Of a stretch of 64,000 nt of DNA, positions 44,339-52,608 are shown piece by piece. Both the position numbers and the translations under genes were made by a program. The notes beneath the pieces are model-generated. The model saw only the letters and a program-made list of their open reading frames with translations. It was not told the origin of the DNA and searched no databases. The stretch's first letter is position 1. Every line of letters starts with the position of its first letter. The DNA is taken from assembly GCF_002305875.1 (NCBI RefSeq), contig NZ_CP022098.1:1054001-1118000 (forward strand). Direction: 5' to 3'. The DNA is from Cystobacter fuscus. Lineage in GTDB: Bacteria; Myxococcota; Myxococcia; Myxococcales; Myxococcaceae.

Positions 44339-45292
44339 ATGAACGCCATCTTCTCCCGTCCCGTCTCGCTGCCCGGTCTCCGCATGCAGGCCCTGGAGGC
44401 GGGGCCCGCCCAGGGGCCCCTCGTGCTCCTGCTCCATGGGTTTCCCGAATTGTCCGAGAGCTGGCGCGAGGTGATGGGCCCGCTGGCGGCGGCGGGCTTG
44501 CGCGTCGTCGCGCCGGACCTGCGCGGCTATGGCGACACGGAGCGGCCCGAGACGGGCTACGACCTGGACACCCTGGCGAGGGATGTCGTCCACCTGGCGC
44601 GGCACCTGAGTCCGGGCCGGCCGGTGCACCTCGTGGGGCATGACTGGGGCGGCACCATCGCCTTCTACGTGGCCGCCCATCACCCGGAGGTGGTGGACCG
44701 GCTGGCCGTGGTCAACGCCCCGCATCCGGCGCTGCTCGTGCGCGAGATGGTCAAACCCGCGCAGATGCTGCGCTCCTGGTACTCCTTCTTCTTCCAACTG
44801 CCGTGGTTGCCCGAGCGGTTGTTGTCCGCGGGGGGCGGTGTCCTGGTGTCCTGGATGCTGCGGCGGCAGATGGTGGACGCCTCGCGCGTGCCTCCGGGAA
44901 GGTTGGCGGAGTACGAGGCCCACTTCTCGAGGCCCGAGGCGGCGCGCCCGCCCATCACCTACTACCGCGAGCTGTTCCGCTTCCTTTTCACGCCCGGGGG
45001 CCGGCGCCGGCTGCTCGCCACGCCGCGTGCGCGCGCTCCCCTGATGCTCATCTGGGGCGAGCGGGATCCCGCCCTGGGCGAGGCGTTCACCCGGGGCCTG
45101 GAGCCATACTTCGAGCAGCGCCCCGTCGTGCGTCTGCTGCCGGAGGAGGGCCACACCCTGCCGCTCGAGGCGCCGGACAAGGTGGCGTCGCTGCTGCTCG
45201 AGCACTTCCGTGCCGCGCGTCCCACGAGCGACGTGGAGGTGGTGGACGTGCGCGCCCGGGAGCAGGAGCGCGAGCTCCATCCCCCGGCGTGA
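44339..45292 (+). CDS. epoxide hydrolase-like alpha/beta hydrolase
   Basis: A 317-residue cytosolic hydrolase. It has the oxyanion HGFPE, the R-G-Y-G-D-T-E-R-P block, the nucleophile elbow GHDWGG (an Asp nucleophile, as in epoxide hydrolases and haloalkane dehalogenases), the acid GERDPALG and the His EEGHTLPLEAP. The two lid tyrosines of epoxide hydrolases are probably Y-Y in ITYYREL (a single such pair). This favours soluble epoxide hydrolase. Its stop codon lies within the left copy of the 53-bp repeat, so this gene marks the left end of the accessory island. Confidence 0.85.
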   Translation: MNAIFSRPVSLPGLRMQALEAGPAQGPLVLLLHGFPELSESWREVMGPLAAAGLRVVAPDLRGYGDTERPETGYDLDTLARDVVHLARHLSPGRPVHLVGHDWGGTIAFYVAAHHPEVVDRLAVVNAPHPALLVREMVKPAQMLRSWYSFFFQLPWLPERLLSAGGGVLVSWMLRRQMVDASRVPPGRLAEYEAHFSRPEAARPPITYYRELFRFLFTPGGRRRLLATPRARAPLMLIWGERDPALGEAFTRGLEPYFEQRPVVRLLPEEGHTLPLEAPDKVASLLLEHFRAARPTSDVEVVDVRAREQERELHPPA

Positions 45293-45336
45293 AGCAGGGC
45301 GCGCGGGGCTACTCGCGCAGGCGCGGCTTGCGCACC
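45284..45336 (+). repeat. 53-bp direct repeat, left copy
   Basis: Bases 45284-45321 match 50361-50398 at every position, and the following 15 bases match except for two; the pair is 53 bp with two mismatches, 5077 bp apart. The left copy begins in the last codons of the epoxide hydrolase gene and includes its stop. Its minus strand encodes RVRKPRLRE-stop, a remnant of the YkgJ C-terminus (LVRKLHLRE-stop) that is intact at the right copy. The repeat thus contains the 3' ends of both flanking genes. Confidence 0.9.
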
Positions 45337-45431
45337 CGCCAGGGAGTCGCCACCCTGTCCGAGAAGTTGGCCCCGCGAGGGAGTCTCACCAGGTAGGTAT
45401 CCGCCTCGCGGAGCTGCTAGCGTGTGGCGCC

Positions 45432-47309
45432 ATGAACGAGCGGGACACGCCGGACCTGCCGTCCGGCACGAACGTCAACGGGGCTATCATCGAGGAGCTG
45501 GTGGAGCGTGGGGGCTACGGCACCGTGTACCGGGCACGGGACAAGCTGACGGGCACCCTGTTCGCCCTCAAGTTCGTCCCGCTCTACCGGGCGAAGCAGT
45601 GGGCCGAGCGCGAGGGCATCCTCGCCATGCCCTTCCAGCACAAGAACCTCGTGCAGCAGGTGGGCTTCAGCTACTGGCCGCCCGTGCTGCCCGAGTTCTT
45701 CTGCTTGAAGATGATTTACGTCGAGGGCCGCCCGCTCGACGTGTGGGCCTGGGAAGAGAATCCCGATACGTGGGCCGTGGTGGGCAAGGTGATGGGGGTG
45801 TCACGGGGGTTGGCCGTGGTGCATGACAGGCAGGTCGTCCACCGGGACGTGAAGGAGGCGAACATCGTCGTGCGCGACGAGGATGGGGAGCCGGTGCTGT
45901 TGGACTTCGGGGCCGCCAGGCGTGAGGGGCAGACCACCCTCACCGAGGGCCTGTTCCCCCCGGGGACGCCCAACTACCGCAGCCCGGAGGCGTGGCGCTT
46001 CGGCCTGGAGCACTGGAACGACCGACGAGTCACCTACCGGCCCGGGAAGGCGGACGACCAATACGCCCTGGGCGTGGTGCTCTACCGGCTGCTCACCCGT
46101 CGTTTTCCCTTCGAGGTGACGTGGGATGACGAGGCCTCGGTGCAGGCCGTCATCCACCAGGAGCCCCTGCCGCCGCACATCGTCAACCCCAACGTGCCGC
46201 TGGTGGTGAGTGACGTGTGCATGAAGCTGCTGGAGAAGACGCCGGAGAAGCGCTACCCGAGCGTCCTGGAGTTGGTGAAGGAGCTGACGCTCTTGCAGGC
46301 CCGTGCGGATGCGACCTGGCAGGTGCCCCTGCATGACGGCCCCCGTGGACCGAGGCGAGGCCGCCGGGCAGCCGCGGCGCGGAAGACGCCCGAGGCCGCC
46401 GTGCCCCCCGTGGAGCCCACCCCGGCGACACCGACTCCGGCCTCGGTGGCGCGCGTGCCCGTGCAGGCCCTGGCGCTCCAGGCGCTTCGGCGTGCGGCGG
46501 TGTGGATGGCCGTGCTGGTGGGAGTGGCCCTTGCCGGGGGGTGGCTCGCGCGGCGGTGGCAGCCCGAGTCCCCACCCATGGAGTCCTCCGCCCCCTCCCC
46601 AACGTGGAAAGCACTTCTCGGTCAGGAAGTGGCGCCCCCGTGGCCGCCGCCGGAAATTGAGCGGGCCGCAGCTCCGCCCCCGGCGAAGGCAACCCCTGCG
46701 GTCGTCGCCTCGCTGGTGACGCGACCCAAGGACGACGCCTTGAAGAAGCAGCAGGCCCCCAGCCCCCCGGGGGACAAGAAGAAGAAGAAGAAGAAGGGGC
46801 CCCTCTCAACCGTGGCCACGTGGTGTGTCGGTGCCGCCGCAGCCGCCAACACGGCGTGTCCCGGTGCCCAGGTGCGTCCCGCCCCCGAAGCCGAGGCGTG
46901 CCCGGAGGGTGCCGTCGAGACCATGAAAACGCTCGGCATCGGCATTGGGGACACGGGCCTCGTCTCCCTCACCAGCTTCGACGAAGAATCCAAATTCATC
47001 ACCGTGCGCGAGGGCGTCACGTCCGCGAGGTTGGTTGTTGGGGGTGCACTCAACTCGCGCCCAGACGAAAGATGGAAGCTGCCAGCGGGGAGAACGGGGA
47101 CCATCTTCTCCGGCAAGCTCCATTTCGGAGACGGTCGTGCCTATGTCCGTTTCACCGAGGCCCGAACACCCACGGGGGACACGTTCAAGGTCTGCCTGGA
47201 TGCGGGGGCCGAGGGTAGAAGTGGCGTCCCAGTGAAGCCCGATGGCGGACCGGAGACCGCCAAGGTCTTCTCCTCCATGGGCGTGGAGGCGGTGCGCCGT
47301 TTCGAGTAG
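45432..47309 (+). CDS. membrane serine/threonine protein kinase
   Basis: A 625-residue Hanks-type kinase paralogous to the one at 9378. The glycine loop is ERGGYG (25-30), ATP lysine K47, catalytic HRDVKEAN (137-144) and DFG at 158-160; the activation segment reads GTPNYRSPEA. One membrane helix lies near 357-378 (WMAVLVGVALAGGWLARRW). After a Pro-rich linker and a run of seven lysines comes an outer domain starting CPEGAVETMKTLG and ending VRRFE, homologous in order and ending to the first kinase. It is the first gene of the island and probably of an operon with DUF2381 (118 bp downstream). Its substrates are unknown. Confidence 0.9.
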   Translation: MNERDTPDLPSGTNVNGAIIEELVERGGYGTVYRARDKLTGTLFALKFVPLYRAKQWAEREGILAMPFQHKNLVQQVGFSYWPPVLPEFFCLKMIYVEGRPLDVWAWEENPDTWAVVGKVMGVSRGLAVVHDRQVVHRDVKEANIVVRDEDGEPVLLDFGAARREGQTTLTEGLFPPGTPNYRSPEAWRFGLEHWNDRRVTYRPGKADDQYALGVVLYRLLTRRFPFEVTWDDEASVQAVIHQEPLPPHIVNPNVPLVVSDVCMKLLEKTPEKRYPSVLELVKELTLLQARADATWQVPLHDGPRGPRRGRRAAAARKTPEAAVPPVEPTPATPTPASVARVPVQALALQALRRAAVWMAVLVGVALAGGWLARRWQPESPPMESSAPSPTWKALLGQEVAPPWPPPEIERAAAPPPAKATPAVVASLVTRPKDDALKKQQAPSPPGDKKKKKKKGPLSTVATWCVGAAAAANTACPGAQVRPAPEAEACPEGAVETMKTLGIGIGDTGLVSLTSFDEESKFITVREGVTSARLVVGGALNSRPDERWKLPAGRTGTIFSGKLHFGDGRAYVRFTEARTPTGDTFKVCLDAGAEGRSGVPVKPDGGPETAKVFSSMGVEAVRRFE

Positions 47310-47427
47310 CGCTGTCCGAGCGGTTCGCGGGCGGGGGCTTGGGAGCGCTCCTGCCCTACCGGGCGGGAAGGTATGGTAGAGGCCCACTTCTCCAGTCTCT
47401 ACCCCATCTGCTGGAGGTCCCCGCTCC

Positions 47428-48384
47428 GTGCTCACCTCGTCCCCCGCCGTGCTCTTGCTCCTGGCGCTCCTCGCGGAGGTCAGCGCTACCACGCAGCCAG
47501 CTCTCCCGAGCTGTGAGGCGTCGCCACACCGGCTCGAGCTGTCGGCGGCTCCCACCGACAAGGCGCTGGAGGTGTGCATCAGCCCCGACCTTCCCACCAC
47601 CTTCCGGTTCGACTCGCCGCTGCCACCGGGTGCGGTGGAGTTGCAAGAGCGCGAGCGTTTCGAGGACGTGTCCACGGGGACGCGAAGCATCACCGTCATC
47701 CCCCTGGAAGGACTCCGGTCCGGGGAACGGCTCAAACTGGTGGTGCGCTTCGCGGATGGTGCCGCCCCAGCGAGTGCTACCTTCGAACTGGTGGGCCACC
47801 CGGCTCGGGCCGTGCGGCAGGTGGAAGTCTTCCGCAATCGGCGCACCGTCGAGGACTACCAGGAGGAGGTACAGGAGAAGGAAGCCCGAATCCGGCAGCT
47901 TCAAACGGAGTTGGTGCGGACGCAGGCGGAAGGAAGCGGGCTGGGCATCACGGGGCTGTTCGCCAGCGGGCTGTTGAGGGTGGACGCGAAGAACGGGCAA
48001 GGCGTCCTGGCCAAAGACCTCACGAGTGTCATCACCATGCCCTCGGCCAACACGCTCCCCGCGAGAACCGTCATCAGCTACCGCTCCACCACCATGCGCC
48101 GGGAAAAAGACGAAGACGTGATGCGGGTGGCCGTGGCGATGACCATGGACAACCCCGGCACGGCCCCCTGGACGGCCAGGGATGCGGCACTGCTGGTGGG
48201 AAAAGGCCAGGACGTGAAGGAGGCGAAGGTGTGGCAGCCCGCGCCCATTTCGCCGGGAGGGTCGGACCTCGTGATGGTGGAGACGGAGTTGCTGGCTCAC
48301 GAGGCGCGGGGCACCTTCACCCTCAAGCTGTGGGACGAGAACGGAGGCCGGCTTGTCACCCTGAGCGGAGTGACCTTCCCGTGA
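47428..48384 (+). CDS. DUF2381 family exported protein
   Basis: A 318-residue paralogue of the protein at 8390-9316. It begins at a GTG (47428), ten bases after GGAGG, with a signal peptide (VLLLLALLAEVSA). Shared family features are RLELSAAPTDKALEVCISPD, then FRFDSPLPPGAVELQERERF, the LVVRFADG stretch, a charged coiled region (VEDYQEEVQEKEARIRQLQT) and the ending LVTLSGVTFP. As in the first module it directly follows a kinase. DUF2381 has no known biochemical role. The SitA-like toxin gene comes 81 bp downstream. Confidence 0.85.
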   Translation: MLTSSPAVLLLLALLAEVSATTQPALPSCEASPHRLELSAAPTDKALEVCISPDLPTTFRFDSPLPPGAVELQERERFEDVSTGTRSITVIPLEGLRSGERLKLVVRFADGAAPASATFELVGHPARAVRQVEVFRNRRTVEDYQEEVQEKEARIRQLQTELVRTQAEGSGLGITGLFASGLLRVDAKNGQGVLAKDLTSVITMPSANTLPARTVISYRSTTMRREKDEDVMRVAVAMTMDNPGTAPWTARDAALLVGKGQDVKEAKVWQPAPISPGGSDLVMVETELLAHEARGTFTLKLWDENGGRLVTLSGVTFP

Positions 48385-48465
48385 ACCCCGCTCCGGGAGT
48401 TGCCGTACCCATTGGGTATTCTTCCAGACTGGCTACCCAAGGAGGGGTAGCCGGGAGGAATCCCC

Positions 48466-49761
48466 ATGAAGCTGTGCCGCACGGCTGTGATGCTGGTTCT
48501 CCTGCTCGGGTGTGGCACCGCCTCCCGGGTCGTGCGCCTGGACACGGGCCAGGCCGACCCCCTCGTCTTCACCCCTCGTTCCGGCGCCAGGCCGGTGGCG
48601 CTGGACAACGGCGAGTTCAAGAAGGCCGTGTCGGAACTGGCTCGGGATGTGCGGCCCTCCACTCGGCCCCAGGAAGCAGCGCGGCGGCTGTTCGAGGTGG
48701 AGGCGCGGAGCGGTTCGTACACGTACGAGCCACCTGGCCGCCGCATCACGCCGCTCGAGCCGGGCGAGCACCTGGAGGGGCAGTCAACGACGGCGCAGGT
48801 GGAGTTGACGCGCGCCTATCTGCGCTGGTGCGAGCGCACTGGCAGGCCCGGGGACTGTCTGCGCCTGCTGACGGAAAGCCCCATTCTCAACGGGGATGGC
48901 CGTTTCGCCTTGGCCCTGGCGCTCGCCAAGGGTGCGGTGCTGGACGAGATGCTGGAGGCGTTCAAGGATATGGCCGACCCCCACGCCATGGTGGCGGCCG
49001 TGCTCTGGACCTGGACCACGTACATGGTTCTTGTCTCCCTTCCCGACGTGACAGTCTCCAAGGGCCTCGCGGCGGTGATGACCGCCACCCTCATTTCCTA
49101 CGTGGGCGTCGAAACCTTCTGGGGCCTCGTCGTGGGCTTCAAGCGGCTGATGGACGAGGCGGACCGGGCCACCACGTTCAACGAGCTGCGCGCAGCGGGC
49201 GAGCGGTACGGCAAGCTCATGGGCCGGAACGCGGCGCGAGCGTTCGCCATGCTGGCCATGGCGGCCGTCGGCAACACGGCGCCAGGGTTGGCCGCGAAGG
49301 TGCCGAAGCTGCCCGGCTCCATGCAGGCGGCCGTACAAGCCGAGACGCAAGTGGGCATCCGTCTCGCGGCGGTGGGGGAAGTGGAGTCGGTCACCGTGAG
49401 CGCCGAGACCGTCACCATCGCCCTCGCGCCGGGCGCGGTGGCCATGACATCAAGTGGCACGAGCGGCGGTGGCCTTCCGAAAACAAATGACTTCGAGAAC
49501 CTTGAGGACATCTGGCATGAAGGGAGCTACGACTCTCCATCTGAGTCATTTCAAGAGCACTTCGCCAAGCATGGAGCAGAGGTTGGCGCCAAGGATGCCG
49601 CGCAGTACTTGCGAAAAGCAGAAGAGCTATCGCGGCGCACCTCGGGTGCACAGAGATTTCCAATTGAAGGGCATACCAAGGGCGTGATTCGCTATGTTAA
49701 AAGCGGTCGGTACATTGATATCGCGCCGGATGGACGCATCGTATCTTTTGGGGCTCGATGA
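48466..49761 (+). CDS. SitA-like lipoprotein polymorphic toxin
   Basis: A 431-residue lipoprotein whose N-terminal about 325 residues match the conserved delivery part of the SitA5-type swarm inhibition toxins of myxobacteria, which pass between kin by outer membrane exchange. The lipobox LLLGC puts the Cys at residue 16; the diagnostic block is DPHAMVAAVLWTWTTYMVL, then GRNAARAFAMLAMAAVGNTA and QAAVQAETQVGIRL. From about residue 340 the sequence changes character: FQEHFAKHGAEVGAKDAAQY to GRYIDIAPDGRIVSFGAR, a nuclease-like C-terminal tip seen in several bacterial toxins (H-x-x-K-H-G then R-Y-I-D). GC falls sharply there. The immunity gene follows after 15 bp. Toxicity is inferred from the family. 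Confidence 0.8.
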   Translation: MKLCRTAVMLVLLLGCGTASRVVRLDTGQADPLVFTPRSGARPVALDNGEFKKAVSELARDVRPSTRPQEAARRLFEVEARSGSYTYEPPGRRITPLEPGEHLEGQSTTAQVELTRAYLRWCERTGRPGDCLRLLTESPILNGDGRFALALALAKGAVLDEMLEAFKDMADPHAMVAAVLWTWTTYMVLVSLPDVTVSKGLAAVMTATLISYVGVETFWGLVVGFKRLMDEADRATTFNELRAAGERYGKLMGRNAARAFAMLAMAAVGNTAPGLAAKVPKLPGSMQAAVQAETQVGIRLAAVGEVESVTVSAETVTIALAPGAVAMTSSGTSGGGLPKTNDFENLEDIWHEGSYDSPSESFQEHFAKHGAEVGAKDAAQYLRKAEELSRRTSGAQRFPIEGHTKGVIRYVKSGRYIDIAPDGRIVSFGAR

Positions 49762-49776
49762 GAAAGGAAACAAGGA

Positions 49777-50094
49777 ATGAGCTGGAGAACAGTCGCTCTG
49801 CACGGTGCCTCGAAAATAGAGCGGGTGGTTGGCATTTTCGAGGTCCGAGACATGCGGTGTCTTCCTTTGTCCAGATACAAGATCAAGGTCCTTGAGCGAA
49901 GCTCCGGAGGCTTCGTCGCAGTCGCGAATGTGTGTGTGAAAGACGCCAATGGAGCTCCTGATGGGGAAGCCGGACTGGGACAGACAGAGGTCGAAGCCCT
50001 CCAGGATTTCATCAAGAGATTTGGTGAGACACTGAACTCTCGCACAAACTGGCAAGATGACGACTTTGAATGGAGCGACCCGCGAGAATTCTGA
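49777..50094 (+). CDS. predicted immunity protein for the SitA-like toxin
   Basis: A 105-residue cytosolic protein starting 15 bp after the toxin gene (RBS aaggaa at about 49772-49777 is weak). It has no signal peptide, is acidic at its end (WQDDDFEWSDPREF) and resembles no family I know. Small size, position and AT-rich composition shared with the toxin's C-terminal domain fit the rule that each SitA toxin has an adjacent, cognate immunity protein. The role is inferred from context only. The segment GLGQTEVEALQDFIKRFGET is helical, the N-terminal half is beta-like. Confidence 0.65.
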   Translation: MSWRTVALHGASKIERVVGIFEVRDMRCLPLSRYKIKVLERSSGGFVAVANVCVKDANGAPDGEAGLGQTEVEALQDFIKRFGETLNSRTNWQDDDFEWSDPREF

Positions 50095-50133
50095 TGGGCG
50101 TAGTGCTAACAGAATCCCGTACTGAAAGGAGTA

Positions 50134-50315
50134 GCACCACATCGTCGAGTCATCAGGGAGGGACGCCAGTTCACCGATTCTGAAACGGGAAACACCGTGC
50201 ACGTAACTGGAACGAGTTGACGAAGATCGCGTCCGGCAAGAGTCCTCCGCTCGCCTATGCCCTGGTCTGGCTCTCGTCGCTCCTGCGCTTCATCGGCACG
50301 AAGCTCGTCTCCTGA
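50134..50315 (+). pseudogene. remnants of protein-coding fragments after the immunity gene
   Basis: Two short frames look like real protein pieces. The first, 50134-50220, reads HRRVIREGRQFTDSETGNTV and stops; the second, in another frame at 50205-50315, reads NWNELTKIASGKSPPLAYAL, then LVWLSSLLRFIGTKLVS and stops. They overlap by 16 bases and could be halves of one protein separated by a frameshift. Such displaced, broken tips are common downstream of polymorphic toxin genes. No start codon or full domain is present. The wider gap, 50095-50385, has nothing else recognisable. Confidence 0.4.
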
Positions 50316-50360
50316 AGGGACGCGCGCGAAGTCTCCCGCGACCACTTCCCCCATCTTCCT

Positions 50361-50413
50361 CCGGCGTGAAGCAGGGCGCGCGGGGCTACTCGCGCAGGTG
50401 CAGCTTGCGCACC
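50361..50413 (+). repeat. 53-bp direct repeat, right copy
   Basis: Partner of 45284-45336, two mismatches. It contains a copy of the last codons and TGA of the epoxide hydrolase (ccggcgtga) with no hydrolase gene in front, and the genuine 3' end of the YkgJ gene on the minus strand (TAG at 50388-50386). The remnants at both ends show that the two genes were once direct convergent neighbours about 16 bp apart, before 5.08 kb was placed between them. Confidence 0.9.
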
Positions 50414-50907
50414 AGCTCCTCGTACTTCTCCGGCGACAGGTTGCTGTTCTTGAGCGCCTGGCGCAGCGGCTCGGCCTTCTTGTAGACGGCCGAGTAGCCG
50501 CATTCCGGGAAGAACTCCGGCAGGGCCTCGAAGGCGAGGTTGCGCGGGTAGTCGCGGCACATCCCCGGCCGGCTGTCGTAGGAGTCGCACTGCTTCGTCG
50601 TGGGGTCGTAGTGCGTGCAGCGGAAGACGAAGAGCTTGTGCCGGCGGTCCTCGCCCGCGTACTCGAAGCCGTTGACGAGCCGGTGCCAGGTGAGCACGAG
50701 CCAGCGCAGCGAGCGCAGGAAGAGGACCGGCCGGCTCACGGCGAGGGTGGGCGCTTCACAGCAGCGGCCACAGCCGTTGCACGCGCCCGTCAGCCGGTAG
50801 CGCGGCTCTCCCCGGGCGCGCAGGAGCAGTCGCGTGACGGCGAGGTCGAAGTCATAGCGCAGCCGCGCGAGGCGTTTGATGCTCCGACGAAGGGGCCCGT
50901 CCTTCAT
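50386..50907 (-). CDS. YkgJ family cysteine cluster protein
   Basis: A 173-residue protein of the YkgJ family, putative zinc- or iron-cluster-binding proteins. It has ACNGCGRCCEAPTL near residue 50, then C-T-H-Y-D-P-x(5)-C and SRPGMCRDYPRNL and a later ECGYS, giving the conserved cysteine set that usually ligates metal. Cytosolic; function unknown. The ATG at 50907 follows with no strong ribosome site; a further upstream start at 50940 adds 11 residues. Its stop codon lies inside the right 53-bp repeat, so it forms the right border of the island. Confidence 0.8.
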   Translation of the reverse strand: MKDGPLRRSIKRLARLRYDFDLAVTRLLLRARGEPRYRLTGACNGCGRCCEAPTLAVSRPVLFLRSLRWLVLTWHRLVNGFEYAGEDRRHKLFVFRCTHYDPTTKQCDSYDSRPGMCRDYPRNLAFEALPEFFPECGYSAVYKKAEPLRQALKNSNLSPEKYEELVRKLHLRE

Positions 50908-50984
50908 GGCGCGCGAGTCTAGCGCTCCCCGGGCACCCATGCTTCAAATGCCCGCTCTCCGCCTCATTCACCAGGAGAGCTGCC

Positions 50985-51500
50985 ATGCGTTCCTCGAAGC
51001 ACTCGCCGTGGTTTCAGTCCGTGGTGGTATTCACAGCCGTCCTGTTCGCCGCTGGATGTGCCTCCAGCCGCCGCGAGATGTACATCCAGGAGAAGGCGAG
51101 CGGCTACGTGTACCGCAAGCCCATGGCCGAGGTGTGGCCCCAGGTGCGCTCGCTGCTCAAGGAGAAGGAGCTGCCCATCCGCGAGGCACCGGGCGCGTTC
51201 GAGATCGCCACCGACTGGGCCATGGTGGGCGCGCCCTCGTCGCTGGGCACCAACTACGTGCGCTACTACGTGCGCGGCAAGCAGCCCAGCCCGGTGCTGA
51301 GCGCGGTGGAGATCTTCCGGCAGAACCGCACCGAGTCCGGCCCGGGACCGGTGGACTCGCGCACGGGCCAGCGCCAGGCGTTGGGCACGGACACCACCAA
51401 CATGACGCGCGACCGGGAGCTGGAGTGGGAGTTGTTGCAGCGCGTGGACCCGGAGGGTGCCCGCGCCCTGCGCGCCGAGGCCGAGACGGCCGTCAAGTAG
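50985..51500 (+). CDS. hypothetical lipoprotein
   Basis: A 171-residue lipoprotein: the signal sequence ends LFAAGC with the lipidated Cys at residue 25 (next residues A-S-S). The mature part starts EMYIQEKASGYVYRKPMAEVW and contains helix-strand patterns similar to BamC-like periplasmic domains (VWPQVRSLLKEKELPIREA, WAMVGAPSSLGTNYVRYYV), but I could not confirm that family. It ends with a helical EWELLQRVDPEGARALRAEA. Probably envelope-attached. It is convergent with RNase Z, 40 bp away. Confidence 0.7.
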   Translation: MRSSKHSPWFQSVVVFTAVLFAAGCASSRREMYIQEKASGYVYRKPMAEVWPQVRSLLKEKELPIREAPGAFEIATDWAMVGAPSSLGTNYVRYYVRGKQPSPVLSAVEIFRQNRTESGPGPVDSRTGQRQALGTDTTNMTRDRELEWELLQRVDPEGARALRAEAETAVK

Positions 51501-51540
51501 GGCACCCGGAGCGGACCCGTGCAGCCCCGATGCGCGGGGC

Positions 51541-52479
51541 TCAGTCGCGCAGGGGCAGCTCCACGGTGAGCCCGTCGTAGGCCACCTCGACGGGGCCCTT
51601 GAACTCCTCGCGCGCCTGGGTGAGCAGCCGGGATGGGTCCGTGTCGTGGCGGCTGGACAGGTGCGTGAGGATGAGCCGCCGGGCGCCCGCCTCGCGCGCC
51701 ACCTGGGCCGCCTCGCGCGCCGTCGAGTGTCGCGTCTCCAGGGCCCGCGCCTGCTCGTCATCGGAGAAGGTGGACTCGTGGATGAGCAGATCCGCCTCCC
51801 GCGAGGCCTTCACCAGGGCGGAGCAGGGGCGGGTGTCGCCGGAGATGACCAGACGCCGGCCGGGCCGTGGCTCGCCGACGACCTCCTCGGGACGGATGGT
51901 GCGGCCGTCGGCAAGCTGCACCGGCTCGCCCCGCTGGAGCTGGCCATAGAGCGGCCCAGGCGGCACCCCGAGCTCCTTCACCTTCTCCAGGTTGAACTTC
52001 CCCGGGCGCTCGTCCTCCTGCAGCACGTAGCCGAGCGCGTTGATGCGGTGATCCACCGCCACGGCCTGCACCGAGTAGCCACGCCGCTGCACGGTGTCGC
52101 CGTCGCGCAGCTCGTGGATCTCCACCGGGAAGGACAGGGACTCCACGCCCAGGTGTACCGCCTGGTTCAGGAGCCGGCGCGCGGTGGGCGGCCCATAGAG
52201 CTGCACGGCGCCGTCGCGCCCCATCATCCCGAGCGTGCGCAAAAAGCCGATGATGCCCAGGTAGTGGTCCGCGTGGAAGTGGGTGAAGAAGACGGCGTCC
52301 ACGCTGAAGCCGGTGCCGTAGCGCACCATCTGCCGTTGACTGCCCTCGCCACAGTCGAAGAGGAGCAGATCCGTGTTGGCCTTCACCGCGAGTCCGGAGA
52401 GGTTGCGGTGCAACGTCGGCTGGGCGGCCGAGGTGCCGAGGAAGGTGAGCCTGAGGATGGACATGCCAGCGCTGCCCAT
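51541..52479 (-). CDS. rnz: ribonuclease Z (tRNA 3' endonuclease)
   Basis: A 312-residue metallo-beta-lactamase-fold enzyme that trims tRNA precursor 3' trailers. The zinc-binding HxHxDH motif is THFHADHYLG (residues 66-75), preceded by LLFDCGEGSQRQM; the later zinc ligands are in VISGDTRPC, DLLIHESTFSDDE and the LTHLSSRH motif, which together identify RNase Z rather than other family members. Length is typical (about 300). The ATG at 52479 is preceded by GGGAGGAG with eight bases of spacing; a second ATG at 52464 is also in frame. It is divergent from the DUF2293 gene. Confidence 0.95.
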   Translation of the reverse strand: MGSAGMSILRLTFLGTSAAQPTLHRNLSGLAVKANTDLLLFDCGEGSQRQMVRYGTGFSVDAVFFTHFHADHYLGIIGFLRTLGMMGRDGAVQLYGPPTARRLLNQAVHLGVESLSFPVEIHELRDGDTVQRRGYSVQAVAVDHRINALGYVLQEDERPGKFNLEKVKELGVPPGPLYGQLQRGEPVQLADGRTIRPEEVVGEPRPGRRLVISGDTRPCSALVKASREADLLIHESTFSDDEQARALETRHSTAREAAQVAREAGARRLILTHLSSRHDTDPSRLLTQAREEFKGPVEVAYDGLTVELPLRD

Positions 52480-52608
52480 GAATGAAACTCCTCCCGGCGC
52501 GGCGACCGGATGTGTGCGCGATCCACCTCATGTACCACGAGGGCGAGGGGGTTGACGTGGGGGCTCTTTTCGCCCGGGGGCGGGTGGGCTATGAGGCGCG
52601 CCCTCCCC

